Source of the DNA: Triglochin maritima | Taxonomy: Eukaryota; Streptophyta; Magnoliopsida; Alismatales; Juncaginaceae | Assembly (NCBI GenBank): GCA_963682175.1 | Contig: OY821789.1 | Coordinates: forward strand, 32,990,188 to 33,054,187 | Length of the DNA: 64,000 nucleotides | Reading direction: 5' to 3' | In this document: in pieces, positions 34,601 to 47,023 of the stretch | Layout: each line of letters opens with the position of its first letter | Numbering within the stretch: the first letter of the stretch is position 1 | Translations under genes and position numbers: made by a program | The notes under the pieces: generated by a model | Told to the model about the DNA's origin: nothing | Database searches by the model: none | Seen by the model: only the letters and a program-made list of their open reading frames with translations

Positions 34601-37143
34601 CTCCTGAAGAAAATACCAAGACATTCACTTTTGCCCCTTTGAAGATATCATATTACCTCAACCTAATACCGACTCTCGATGTCATGTATTGACAACAACT
34701 TCGCCATAAAAATCGAGAGAAAAGAAGAGAAACAAAATTTCCATAATCTATGGTATCCTAACGAAAAACAAGAGTAGAGAGATGGGGATGCATAAGGAAT
34801 ATCATGTAGCACTGTTTATCTTGTTACTCTACTCATTAGCACTCATTCTATGTGTCATTTTTTCCTTATTGCAGTTTATTTAGCATGGATGGTGATTTTG
34901 CTCCAATCTTGGAACTCATCAAGCTCCGCAAAAAATATGGATTTTTATTGGTAGTAGATGATGTAAGTAGTCTACCACTCTACTTAAACTGAAAGAACGA
35001 AACTTTTCCATGAATAAAATTGCTCAATTTAGCCAAAAATTCCACTTATTATCGAAATGGACGCATCTAGACCACTTTTGTTATTACATTAGTCATATAT
35101 TTCATCATGTTCTTTACTTAAATTCAGTCACATGTTACATCAAATTTTAAAAAACTGTTACGTATGTCTGAACTCGTGTATTATTCATTTAAATGCTAGT
35201 TAATACTCTTTAGTTATCTAAATTCATGTCATAAATGACTCAACTCGTGTGGTATTTATTTGGACTCGTGTATGCTTGGGCTTGTCTAATATTAGTTCAA
35301 ACTGATTTAAAATTTGGCAAAGTTCGAAGGCATTTTCCATATAACACCTCACAATAGGTCCAAATAAGCAAAAATAAACAAAAAGTAATCCAAGTGTCTC
35401 AATCTGGATTATAAATGACTTCTGTTTTTTCTTCATAAAAATGAGATGAATGAGGTTTTATTTTATTTGAAAACCATTCAGGCCCATGGAACATTTGTTT
35501 GTGGTGAGAATGGTGGCGGAGTTGCAGAGCTATTTGGGTGTGAAAATGATATTGATTTGTGTATTGGCACCTTAAGTAAGGCTGCAGGCTGTCTTGGTGG
35601 ATTTGTGGCTTGCAGGTGATTCTATGAAATCTTTAATCCAAAACATTACCAAAAATTGTTAGTCCAAATTTATTATTTTATTGTCAATTTTTTCTTCAGA
35701 TGGCAGTCTATAATTTACCCTTCCATTCATTTTACCAATAATAAATCTGAAAACTCTATTTTAATCTGAAATAAAACTATATAAAATACGTACTGTCTTT
35801 TAGCCAACAATGGTCTAGTTTTTGTTCAGAAATTTAGGTCCTGTTAAAAACACATGACTGTTATGTCCTGTAATTGTGTTTGTATGCACTCTTGAACCCT
35901 TTTTTTTTCATTCATCTTATCTAATATATCTTTGTTAAAAGTGAAAGTTGATAATAAAAAAATAAACAGTTTGCATAAACTAACAATCAAAACATATCAA
36001 CAGCAAAACGTGGAAACTACTGATGCAATCGACAAGTCGATCGTTTATATTTTCAACTGCTCTTCCTGTTCCAGTTGCTGCAGCAGCTTATGGTATTATT
36101 GCATATCTTGATTTCTTTTTGAAGCCTTTGAGTTTCTATTTTCATCCATCATTGTTTTGATTAATGACCGAGTTTTCTTTCCATCTGAACAGAAGTTGTA
36201 CCAGACTTGTGGCTTGATTTTGGTCCGATAGAAATATCTTAAAAATAGGATTTTGTTTGTGATTGTAGTAAATAACTGGAAGAAACCAAAGTTCTCCCTA
36301 AAAAGGTGTACACAGTTAATTTTTCTTTCCAATCCTAGATGATCGACTGAGTTTACGACACTTATTCATAAGAATTTTGATTACATTTTTTATGACCAAT
36401 TACGAAACAACCGAGTTGTGGTCCAGTGAACTCATGGATATATCATATATGTCTAATCAAAGTTCACCACCTTTTAACTTGAGGCAAATCTTACAACATA
36501 TATATGTAGATAGTAACCAAACTTATTACAGCTTCAGTGGTGGTCTCCAAGAAAGAGAAATGGCGAAGAAAAGCAATATGGGACCGAGTTCGTGAATTCT
36601 CCGAAATGACCAAAATTCCCATTACTAGTCCTATAGTATCTGTGGTGCTTGGAAGTGAAGAATCTGCCCTTAGAGCCAGCAGGTTGTTTTCCTCTCATCA
36701 TGACTGTGTTCACCATTACTTTTTACTAAGATCATCTCCAATAACTATTTTTGGTTTAACAAATTATATGTAGGTATATGTTGAGATGTGGATTTCATGT
36801 CATTGCTGTTAGACCACCTTCAGTTCCTCCTAATACATGCAGGTAAAAAAGTTGTCTGAACAAATTACATGATGGAAATTATCAATTTTCAAGTTCGACC
36901 CATTGAATTTCTTTTCGAAAATGTTTACATTTAGATGAGTGAAAATCATCAGGTGACACGAAGATCGTATTACGTATTATATGTTTCGATGAATTAGTTC
37001 ATGGAGTTGTAATTTGATTGTGTTGATGATGTGATTTTTGTAGGTTGAGGTTGACATTATCAGCAGCACACACTGGGGAAGACATCAAGAAGCTAGCAAG
37101 TGCACTGCTGAGGTGCATCAGAGCTGAAGTATCAAAATTGTAA
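31676..37143 (+). CDS. BIOF: 8-amino-7-oxononanoate synthase (KAPA synthase), eleven exons, C-terminal SKL
   Basis: This PLP enzyme joins pimeloyl-thioester and L-alanine to make KAPA, an early committed step of biotin synthesis. Exons: 31676-31889, 32668-32780, 33058-33165, 33853-34091, 34178-34219, 34875-34962, 35482-35615, 36004-36092, 36532-36682, 36774-36842, 37044-37143. They give 448 residues with all phases consistent, slightly shorter than Arabidopsis BIOF. Family blocks are strong: LFSGNDYLGLTTHPS, GMGPRGSALICGYTSYH, IFSDALNHASIIDG, LFSMDGDF, VVDDAHGTF, and GTLSKAAGCLGG with the PLP lysine at about 301. The protein ends in SKL, the classic peroxisome import tripeptide, matching the known peroxisomal location of plant BIOF. 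Exon 2 contains ten consecutive A bases. The 42-base exon 5 and the short first exon junction are the least certain parts. Confidence 0.92.
33480..33735. repeat. Imperfect tandem duplication in BIOF intron 3
   Basis: Two copies of about 125 bp (33480-33602 and 33608-33735) share TCTATTTAGGCTAATC, AATGAGAATGATCGT and AATTTAGACATC with scattered differences. Confidence 0.75.
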
Positions 37144-37269
37144 TCGAAGATCAACTGATTAGGGTCAAATGATGAAATTCTATTTAATTAAGAATGTTTC
37201 TGTTTGAATATCAATAAACCATATTTGTCTTTAAATAATTTGAAAAGACTATGTTGGCAAAATGAACGA

Positions 37270-37333
37270 GTTGAGATGGCCGAGTTGGTCTAAGGCGCCA
37301 GATTAAGGTTCTGGTCCGAAAGGGCGTGGGTTC
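37270..37333 (+). pseudogene. Truncated tRNA-Leu(AAG)
   Basis: From GTTGAGATGGCCGAGTTGG through the anticodon arm (CCAGA-TTAAGGT-TCTGG, anticodon AAG), the variable arm and the 5' half of the T arm (GTGGGTTCA), it reads as plant tRNA-Leu. It then stops: the second half of the T arm and the TCTCAAC acceptor strand are replaced by TTTTTATTAAC. The acceptor stem cannot form, so this is a pseudogene about 125 bp downstream of the BIOF stop. Confidence 0.8.
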
Positions 37334-37459
37334 ATTTTTATTAACTTTTTTTAAGGCAATTGTTTGTTATGTATTAGTGTTTGGATAATTTGAATTTATT
37401 CATCTCAACATTCTCTTCTTTGTTGATAATATATAGAGTTAGTGTGTTAACTAATTGAA

Positions 37460-38105
37460 ATTGAGTATTTTGCAAAAAAATCTGGACAATCTAATAAATT
37501 TAAAGTTTTGTAAAAATCACCATAACTTATCTAAAAATAATATTTACATCCATTATCTCTCTCCATCGCTCTCTTTGTTTCCTCTCTCCTATTTCTACCC
37601 GTTTATTCTTTCTCTTACTTATCTAAATATTTTCTTTTTCTCCCTCTCATTTCTCTCTCCACTTTCTCATTCTTTTCTCTCTCAATTCATAATTCTTTCA
37701 CTCTCTTCTTTTTTTGTTCTTTCTCTTCTCTCTCTTTCTCACGTGCATTCTCTTCTTTCGTTACACTTTTCTCTACTCTAATTTTTTATTTGCATTTTTT
37801 AGTTGTTTTCTATTTATTTTATTTCAAATATATAAAAATTTTAAAATTATAAACTTAAATAAATAAAAAAGTATAAAAACTAAATTAGGAAAAATCAAGG
37901 AGAGATATTAGTGGTAGAAAGAGGAGAGAGAGAGACAGGAAGAGAGAAAATAGAGAGGCGGGAAGAGAGTAAATAGAGAGACATGAGAGAAAAGTAAAAC
38001 AGAGACGGAAAAAACAAAGTAGATATTATTTCTTAAATAAGTTAAGGAATGTTTTGCAAAATTTTGAATTTCTTAGATTGTTTAGGGCTTGTTCTGCAAT
38101 TTTGT
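37460..38105. mobile_element. Foldback element with CT-rich and GA-rich arms
   Basis: The left arm (AATCTAATAAATTTAAAG, ACTTATCTAAAAATAATAT, then CTCTCT-rich 37555-37760) is inverted in the right arm (GAGAGA-rich 37900-38010, then ATATTATTTCTTAAATAAGT and TTGAATTTCTTAGATTG). About 640 bp, non-coding. The polypyrimidine frame is an artefact. Termini and target duplicate were not fixed precisely. Confidence 0.65.
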
Positions 38106-38754
38106 TCAATTTAATATTTATTAAGTTAACATAGTACGAGAGAGAAGATTTAAGTGGCACAATTCAAAAACACAGTGACATTAACTTAAGCAACCGAAAT
38201 TCCAATGACATTGTCCTTTTTTATTAATAAATTAACTATTTTTTAAGATAATTGTTTGTTTAATTCTTTATTTTTGTTAAGAGTTAGTGTTTGAATCCAT
38301 TCATCTCAACCTTCTCTTTTTTATTAATAATGTTTAGAGTTTGATTTTATTTTATTTATTTTTGTCAAGCTAAGAAAGTTCATTAATCTCATAGGATTCC
38401 ATTAGCCATTTGGTGCGCAACTGCAGATTACGGGAAACCGTGCAATGATCGAGTAGATTCCATCTATTTACATTCTAAATTAATTTCCATACCTGCAATT
38501 AGCGTCAATTGAGGATCCAACTTGACCAAAACCCGAGCTACCAAATTCAACTATAAAACAACAAAATTTGAAGAAAACAATCAACAATTTAACGAATTAA
38601 GAAAAGATCATAAATTTTGGACGGGTCAGGGTAGATTGAATGTGACATACTACCAAGGGCAATAAAATTAGACAAGGATTTAATCATTTGGATTGGATGT
38701 AAAAAAGGTAATTAACCGACAAAAAATAGAATTACGAAATTAATATAAAAAATA
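38106..38754. other. Intergenic, no gene
   Basis: AT-rich sequence between the foldback element and tRNA-Met. No coding or RNA gene is recognised. Confidence 0.4.
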
Positions 38755-38839
38755 TGGGGTGAGAGAGGCTCGAACTCTCGACCTCAGGATCACTCTTTAG
38801 CTATGAGACCTGCGCGCTAGCCAACTGCGCCACCACCCC
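38755..38839 (-). tRNA. Elongator tRNA-Met(CAT) with intron
   Basis: On the minus strand the gene begins GGGGTGGTGGCGCAGTTGG and ends CTCTCACCCC plus discriminator A. The D arm, anticodon CAT within GGTCTCATA, a short intron of about 11 bases (GCTAAAGAGTG region), the variable loop GAGGTC and the T arm GAGAGTTCGAGCCTCTC are all present. The acceptor pairs GGGGTGG with TCACCCC (one G-T pair). Plant elongator tRNA-Met genes characteristically carry an intron at this position. It looks functional. Confidence 0.93.
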
Positions 38840-38879
38840 TTATGTTTTCATATAAACAACTTATTTTATTAATATCAAC

Positions 38880-39590
38880 AAAAAGTCATAAACATACTCA
38901 AGCTTGGCTACCATAGAATCTAAAAATTGCTTGTCTGCTTACATTATGTGCCACGCAACCTTTTATTTAGACTCATATTTATGTGTACTTAATTATGTGC
39001 CATGGACAAAAGTCCGGATACAAGTACATTAAGACACAAATACAAAGCCAACATATTGATACCGGTTTACGTTTTTGTTGGATTGGCAAAGTAATGAGAT
39101 ATGGATTATGCGCTACAAGATGAAACATCACATCTATAAGAATGGCTTGACCAATGACATGCATTTAAAGAGATGGTATGCTGGAGTTCGTAGTGACAAT
39201 GGATTATCTCACGATCGTGAACGGAAAAACAAAGTTAGGGAGATTGGTGGCGTTCGTAGAGCTTGGACAACCTTCAAGATCTAGTATGGAACCCCCAAAC
39301 AAAACACTATATGTAAGTATACAACACGCTAGAACTCCAATAAAATAAAACACAAGAAAAAGAAAAACTAGAACTCCAATATCATGACGGCATGATCATA
39401 AATCTAGTAGAGGACGGTCTCATTAAACATCCCAACCTCTGCGCCCCACTCACGTGCCCACCGTGGACCAAAACCCTGGGCCCCACACGACGTGCCCCCA
39501 CGTGCCCTCCTGTATCTAATCTCCACCGTCCATCTGGTCCCACTTAATCCAATCCAACGGCTACACCGTACTCCCAGCCGTCATCTTTGT
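38880..39590. other. Intergenic and probable AFR-like promoter
   Basis: No recognisable gene. The last 150 bases become CCAC-rich with ACGTG-type motifs (CTCACGTGCCC, CCCCACGTGCCC near 39450-39505), G-box-like cores in a position suited to the promoter of the next gene. Confidence 0.4.
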
Positions 39591-39604
39591 CCACAAACAC
39601 CAAC

Positions 39605-42600
39605 ATGCACTGTCTTCGTCTTGTCTTCTTAGTCTTACTCCAATCCAATCCCCTCCTTTTCCTCCCATTCCCTCCGATTCCGACCCCGAAAGGTCCCAAT
39701 TTTTTCTTGGGTCGTCTTGGATTTAGGTGAGGAAGGTCTGGGTATTGTTTTTTTTTTCGGGATTTTTTGGTGGGGAATGGGGGTGGGGTTGGAAAGATTG
39801 GATTTTGATTGGTGGATTCAGGTTTTGGGTACTCGGAATTTGGGTTTTTTGTGTGGGGAATTTGGGTTTGGAGTTGCAATGGGAGTGAGATCTGCATGCG
39901 GGGAGGCGTAATGTGAGGTGCATTTTGGATTTTGGAAGTGTGTTTTGGATTAATTGTGAGGAATTGAGTTTTTGTTTCGTAATGGATTTGGTGGTGGATT
40001 GGGAAAGTTTTGATTTTGGTCATTGATTTTGTTGTAGAAATCAGGTTGTTTTTTTCTAGGATTTTTGTTTTGGAATTTTTTGGACTTTGTTTTGAACTTG
40101 TAAGATCTGCATGCATGGGCTTAATTTGAGCTTCATTGATTTAGTGATTTGAATTGTAGTAGTTATGGTTTAAATGTATGCTTGTTTTGGTGGTTAGCTC
40201 GTTCTTCGGAGGCAGGCCTCGTCCGTTAACGAGCACACCGACATTCGACACGGTTCGAGGCTTCCAATGGCCTTCGCCAGGGTGGTGTGGTCACTAGAGT
40301 ATAATGATTTTCTTTGTTTGGGGATTATGAATTTGTGAGTTCGATTGAGATTGTTGATTTGGGTATGCAATGGAGTAAGATCTGCATGTGCATTATTAGA
40401 TGTTTACTGAGTTGTTTTTGCTTTGACTCTGTTCAAGTGCATTGGTACTTTTACTCTTTAATTTGATTGCCCGAGAAATTGGTTTATCTGGTTTTGTTTT
40501 TTAATATTTTAATGGGTGCATTGAGGATTGTGTTTGTAGTTGACTTTAGGTTCCAGTTCAAATTTGAGTTTGGGGATGTAATGACAATATGATTCAGTCA
40601 AACCAGTGATTTCTTGAGGAAGTGGCAGGCAGCATAATGATTATTATTTCTTGTTAGACCAGTGGTTTTGCTAGTTTTGTTGAAGTTGTAAGTTAGTCGA
40701 TTTGCTTTGAGGAGTTCAGACTTGTTGATTATTTGTTTCGTAATCCTCTATGACATGCATTGGGAGTATCTTACTATTCATAATATAGGTTGCGTTATTG
40801 GGTAAGATTCAACGGTCTCCAGTGAGGAAAGAATTGTTTTCTCTACTTAAGTGCATTGTTTTTTTTTCTCTGCTTAAGTGCATTGGGTTTTTTTCTCTAA
40901 TTAGTTCAGAATTGTTTTTTTCACCATTATTGTTTGAAAAATATCGGTCTAGTGGGATTCTTATTTCAAGTGTTTTTTATTATGTCATTAAAAGTGTAGG
41001 GTGCCCTAGGGACTCCATTTCTTTAAAACTATGGCATGCAATGGCTAAACTCTGCATACATGAGTCGTGTTTGTTAGTTTGTCACTGAGAATTTTATTTT
41101 GCGAGTGTTTCTCTGTCTATACAATGTCTTGGAGCTGCAAAATCATTGCGGAAGTTGTAAAATTTTGAGTTTTGTTTGCAATTTCAAATATGGTTTGTCA
41201 TGACATCAAAGTACATTCAAGTACTTACGTTTGTTGCATTACTGAGTATGATTTAATGGTTCTAATCAAAGGTGCAAATGGATACGGACTATCCGCGGAT
41301 AATCCATATCTGTTATGGATATCATGTTTCCACGTCCAGGTGGATATGGATATGTATATGGATATGTATATGGATGTTGGTTTTCAAATTTTTTTGGATA
41401 CGGATACGGATTTGTATATTTTGGTCAGATACGGATACGGATATCTGCCGGATTAATATAATATTTTTTGCTATATGTGTTTAAGTTAGTGATTTTTTCA
41501 TGATTCTTTTTAACTTTTACTTAAAGTTTTACTACTACACATAACATTTGTTACATTTCTGAACTTATATAGTCAAGGTATAATTTTCTTCCATTTAAGA
41601 GTTTTTTTTGTGAATTACCATGATATATACTCATTTTATATTGTATATGTACACCACATATATTTATTTTTTTATCCGTGTTCATTTATAAAATATCAGT
41701 TTCATATCTATTTTTAAGGATGTGGATACACATTTTTCATATCCAAGGCGATCCATATCCACAGATATGGATATGGATATGGTAATACCCGTATCCGATC
41801 CGTTTGCACCCATAATTCTAACTATAGAAGTGATTCTTTATTTCTCATGTTCAAATGTTAGTTAAATGAGAAGGATTTTATTGTTATTGTTGGAAAGTAG
41901 AGCCTTAAGTGTTTTTTGTTGATTTTATCTACTCTACTCTCCCGCTCTTGGTTTAAATTTCAACCTCTCAAATATTAGAATGAGATTGTTGGGATTCGAT
42001 TCCTGATCTTGACTATCTCAAGACAATGGATCTCCTAACTGAGCTTACCCCAGTTGGTTAGAGCCTTAAGTTATGGTATTGCCAGTAGGAGATGTTAGTT
42101 GTTAGTTGGGAGCTTTCTATTCCCATTTATGCATGAGGTTAGGGTAAAATATGCATTTGAAATGCTAATCCATTCTTTAGTTTCAAGTGTTTTTCCCATT
42201 ATTATAGGAGTTCTAGTTGTTTATTTTACTATTAAGTTTATAAAATATAATGACTTTGACTAATTAATTTTGCAACTCAACGGAATTTTACCTTTTGTTT
42301 CCCTATTCATTTTTCTCACTGCAATAAGACTAAACCATCTCACTGCAATATGACTAAACATGTGTCCGGTTCCTGGATTCAGATTCACCAGTCTTGTTTT
42401 GATGCATTAACTTTGACGATTATCTAAGCTTTCACCTTGCACTTGTTTTTACTTTTAATTACTTAATTCCGCTCTCAATTCTGAATGTACAGGTTTAGTT
42501 TGTGTTTTCTGAATGCAAGTTCAAAATCTAAACTAAATCCGTGCATTCAGAAAACACAAACTGGTCTTGAAAGTTGAAACCTGTCTCCACTCTTTTAACT

Positions 42601-45217
42601 CAACACCACCTTATTCAGAGTCTTTATTCCTGAAGTTTGAGAACTGGTTTTTCTAAATGACCTTCATGTTAAGGATTTTTTTGTAACAAATCTACAAAGC
42701 GAATTATGGATTTTACTATGTTTTCATTCTTAACAGTCTTCCAATTGCTTACATTGCTTCATCTTCTTTGTGTACCAAGAAGTCATGTTTCTTAATTTCT
42801 GAGATTAAAGATTATTATCCAGCAATAAATTTAAGATTAAAAAATCATGGAGGATAGCATACCACATGCTTAGATGAATAGTTAATTTTTGGTACTCTTA
42901 TAATTGGATATTGCATGTTAGTGCCATACAAACACATGAGCCATTGCAAGTAAATGCTATCATTTCCATCAAATCTTGCCCTTGGATATCATAACATTTT
43001 GAGTTGTTTATTGGTTAGTTTTAAGTCACAATCGACACTCTTTAGTTGGTAATTTTGGATGTTTTCATATGTTCCAAATTTTAGGCTCAAGTGACTTGAT
43101 TCTTGGGTTGCTTTACTGATTTAACATGGGTATTTTGTTTTCAGATTAATGTTCTATTCTGTAAGCCGTTGAAACCCAATAGCTCTTGCGTATTTGAGAC
43201 CTATGGAATACAACATTTGAATCCAACAATTGAAGCTTTAAACAAAAAAAGTAGAGGAATGAGGTTTTTGCCTTCTCAAGAAATGGCAACATTAGGCATG
43301 GATTCTGGAGAAGAGGAGCTCACGGTTCTTCCCCCACATACGAAGGTTCTCGTTACCGGAAACAACAGGACTAGACCTGTTCTAGTTGGCCTAGAGGGAG
43401 TTGTGAAGAAAGCTGTTGGCTTCGGTGGTTGGTATTGGCTGGTAAATTTATAACATGTCTTCCTTGTTATTTTAAGGGGCAAATTCACAACCAAATTTTT
43501 CACCACCATCATACTATTTTAGGTATTAACAAATGGAGATGAGGTTAAACTGCAGAGAAATGCGCTTAGTGTCATCGAAGCTCCAATAGGAGAGGCAAGC
43601 GACGAAAAGGAGGATTTCTCTTCCATAGAGTCAAACTCAGCTTCTAGGGACGCTTCTCTAAAGAAATTGGTATGAATGTTGTGACCGTTAACAATTTTAT
43701 GTTATCACTAATGACGATTATGACTTGAGCTCTTCTGAAGTGTTCTGCAGACTGTGGATCTAAGGAAATTGGAGACGGTTTCACTGTGGAGATATTGTAG
43801 GCACTTTAAAGTTGTAAGTTCATTACCCCGAATGCCATTGTCAAAAAAATTATTTTTATGTATCAATATATTTTAAATTTTGCTGATATTTTTTAAATAT
43901 ATTTGATTAATTAGACCCTGATGAGGTTCCATCCATCAAAGGAGCAGCTAGTCGAAGCTGTTGAAAGACACTTCTTATCTCAGGTAACAAAACTATTCTT
44001 GTATACAGTTGCGCACTAGTCATTTTTTTTGTTATGAAAAGTTAAAGAAACCACCTCATACTATGATCATAGAAGAAGAAAATACTATGTTAGGGACTAA
44101 CCTACTTGTGACTTTTATGACTAATAGTTTTAGTTCGCTTATGATGATCTCTCGTTGTTGGGTCATATCTCTAACTGTTATCTACTTTGTATTTTACCTA
44201 GTCACGTCTTATTCAAAATTATACTGTGGTACCACACTAAATTAACGACAAGAATGTAGGCCATTATTTTGTACATGTAGGCTCTAAGGTCATTTTTGAT
44301 GAAGTTCTGAGAATTAGTGTCACGTCGTTGATTCAGCATCCGAGCTGAGATGCTCAAGTTACATAATGTCAACTTCCATTCTGCATATAATAAGGGTTAG
44401 TGTGGGGCAAACCAATTCAGATGTAGAAACTGGAGGAGTTTCATAGTTTTTTTTATATATTGTTTTGAAAGAATTTTTAGAACTTGAATTCTCAACTTAA
44501 ATATCTTTCATAGTTATTTCTTATAGACGGGCTTGAAAGAATTTTTATAAGTCGAATTCATAACTTAAATCTCATGCAGATGCATTAGATGACTTATTAG
44601 ATGTGATTCATTCAAACTCATGAAAACTAAGAAAAAAACAGATCTGTGGAATTTCCAAGTTAAATCCCAATTCAAATCATTCACGAAAATATCAAGCCAC
44701 TTCTTTGAATTTGAATTCTGATATTTTACACTTCTAAAGTAACATTTTTCCTAATTGTAGGGTGACGAATTGAAAAGTGGATGTCTCATGTTCTTTTTAA
44801 GGAAAAATATGCATTATTATAATGAAAGTGGTGAGCTTATTGCCTCGAGAACACCTACTTATGTTTAAAGGAAGTAGACAATTTTTCCATAAGCAATACA
44901 TAATCACCATAATATAGTTGAGTCTTGTGGAAACTCACAACACATTTCATGTGATTTAGAAGATAATATCGAAATATATTTTATCATCGTGATAATTGGC
45001 CATTTGGCTCTAATGCAAACTTGTAATGATTCGAGCATTTTAGCATGATTAGTTTGAAAATATACTTCAAAAAAAAATGTTTTGATTCTATGCTAATTAT
45101 AATTTTTGGCCCCATCTTTTTTGCTTCTTAAAGCAACTAGATGAGTTCCAAGTAATTGCAGGTTTTTTGCACGCTGCAAAGCGCTTGAAGCAATCTATGC
45201 AAGCTCTTCCCTCTTGA
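39605..45217 (+). CDS. AFR: SAP30-like histone deacetylase complex subunit (AFR1/AFR2 type)
   Basis: Plant SAP30-like proteins AFR1/AFR2 bind Sin3-type scaffolds in histone deacetylase complexes and in Arabidopsis dampen FT expression. Coding exons: 43259-43441 (exon opens at 43145), 43523-43669, 43751-43813, 43915-43983, 45134-45217. All are phase 0, giving 181 residues from MRFLPSQEM. Conserved blocks: LPPHTKVLVTGNNRTRPVLV, GLEGVVKKAVGFGGWYWL and LTNGDEVKLQRNALSVIEAP. The C-terminal Sin3-binding region reads LRKLETVSLWRYCRHFKV, HPSKEQLVEAVERHFLSQ and DEFQVIAGFLHAAKRLK. A likely non-coding first exon ends at 39726 with donor GTGAGG, followed by a T-rich first intron of 3.4 kb. Joined this way, an in-frame TAG abuts 43145, so 43259 is the first usable ATG. 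An extra upstream coding exon cannot be excluded. Confidence 0.85.
41272..41815. mobile_element. Foldback MITE in the AFR-like first intron
   Basis: The left end GGTGCAAATGGATACGGAC is mirrored by GTATCCGATCCGTTTGCACC on the right. The inside repeats GGATATGGATATG and its complement. It resembles the outer element in FRO intron 4 (about 3690-4735). The GGGTGCAAA terminus suggests hAT; the target duplicate is unclear. Confidence 0.6.
41935..42065 (-). repeat. SINE-like fragment
   Basis: The minus strand contains an A-box-like TAAGCTCAGTTAGG and a B-box-like GGAATCGAATCCC about 45 bases apart, the arrangement of tRNA-derived SINE heads. No tail or target duplicate was identified. Confidence 0.35.
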
Positions 45218-47023
45218 GAAAACTCAAAGACTTGGGAGCGAATCGCGAGACACTGATAAGCAAATGGTCAGGCAAACCAATCGTAAAACATCGCCGAGCT
45301 TTTGGGTCGAGGAGCCCTCTAACCGACCCATTTTGATGAGACAAGGGTTTGTGATTTTGTTGTTGGAAGTAGAGGAAAAACCTACTGTCTCTGATTTGTT
45401 GGAGGTTTTTGGTGTACGCTGTTTTCAAGAATGTGCACTCAGGCCACTACCTTTTTGGTGTACAACCCTAACATAGAACACTTAAAACATTATTGAACTA
45501 CTAGTTCTATGTTCACAAGGGTGTAATGGATGTTCATAAGGCAAGTGATCGTTCTCATTCAAACTATTATGCCTTCCTATTTTAGGGCATTAACTGACAA
45601 CCAGCCGTCTTTTTTTTAAATGTGCGAGGGAAAACATGTGGGCCCCCACATGCCCCGCCTAAAATCCAACGACCAATGTCTTTTTTTATGCCTTGGTATC
45701 TACCCCTACCTTGGGAAAGGTGAGTTGCGATTTCAAATTGAAAGTGATCAACATTGTTTGCATCAAATGCATTTTATCTAACGTCGCTATTGAGTTTGAA
45801 CTGATGACCTTATGACAACGACATTGTTTCATTCACCTTGAGCTACTCCCAGGTGGCAAATCCAACAACCAATGTCATGGGAACCTTCTAGCATAGACGG
45901 AAAGTGTATCATGGTAGAGTGTAAATGAGCATATCCGACCTATCCAACCCTATCTCTTTGGATTCAATTCAAGTTAGGGTTGAATTGGAGCTTTCTCGAT
46001 CGATTACCTTACCATTAATATGTGGTTTTGACTTGGTTAGGTAACAATAACATAGTGATTAACAACCCAAGAGTAGTAGACTGGCGGTCGCAAGTGGTTC
46101 CTCTATTGAGTGGTGGTGGTGGAACATGGAAGCACAATTGTGCCCGAGTAGTTGGAATCAGAGGTTGCTTTCGTATTTTGGTTTTGGAAAAATCACATAG
46201 GTTAGATGCCATACACAAAAATTAAATTACCTAGGTTGAATATCGTACAAAAAAAATTAAGCTAGTAAGCATATCGACAATCACTTAAATTAGTTGCCAT
46301 ACAATTACTTAGGTCTTTAGTCTTTATAAGCAAGAAATTGTGGGAACATCAATTTTTTTTTCATTTGCCTTTGTTTTGAGAGCAAAAGTGCAACACATCC
46401 GGTAGACTTGGGTGTCGGGTTGAGCCTTACCTCAGCCAAACGAGTCGGGGTCGTTAAGGGACACGGGCCCGTGTGTTACTGGATCAGGTCGGGGCCGGGT
46501 CGTGCCATCTAATTTTTGTTTTGTTTTTTATTTAAAAATAACTCAAAAAACTTAAAATAACTAAAATACCACCAAAATTTACGAAAATAATTTAAAATAT
46601 AAAATAAAACCTGGCCGACGCGTCAAGCCCGGCTTGACCCCTGGGAACCAAGTCAAGCCAGTACCTTGTCTAACATCCGAACGACTGCATGCCTAATGGA
46701 ACACCTAGGCTTTGGAGTTTGGATTCTTAAACTTGGATTTCTAGACTTTTTTTCCTAACTTCTTCTCAAGACCTCTGTATCTAGGATTTAGTTGTAATTC
46801 ACTCAAAATGTAACCTTGGGAGAAAAACTAACATTCTTTAGCTTATTGATTCTTAAACCAAATCTCACCCACTAAAAGCTACAAAATCAACCACCAAATT
46901 GTTACCTGGGGACGTCCAGTGATTTTGCAAATCATCCAAGCTATACATTCTAAAAGATGGTATTTCCGAACGACCATAAATTTATGTTTGGGTGACATTT
47001 TAAAACCTAGGTTGGTGACTTAG
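45218..47023. other. Intergenic, no gene
   Basis: The first few hundred bases are the 3' flank of the AFR-like gene. The rest holds GC-rich repeat scraps (a GGGCCCGTG block and GTCGGGTTGAGCC-type text near 46400-46670). Open frames on both strands lack recognisable domains. Confidence 0.4.

Noticed and set aside
37455..37781. Leu/Ser/Phe-rich frame of 108 codons
   Set aside because: Polypyrimidine arm of a foldback element.
39544..40116. Minus-strand frame of 190 codons rich in Pro, Lys and Thr
   Set aside because: Antisense to the leader exon and T-rich first intron of the AFR-like gene; composition follows from that intron.
46380..46690. Another hAT-type MITE like 24352-24877
   Set aside because: Shares GGGTCGGG-type text but lacks the TAGGGGTGCA termini and 8-bp duplicates.
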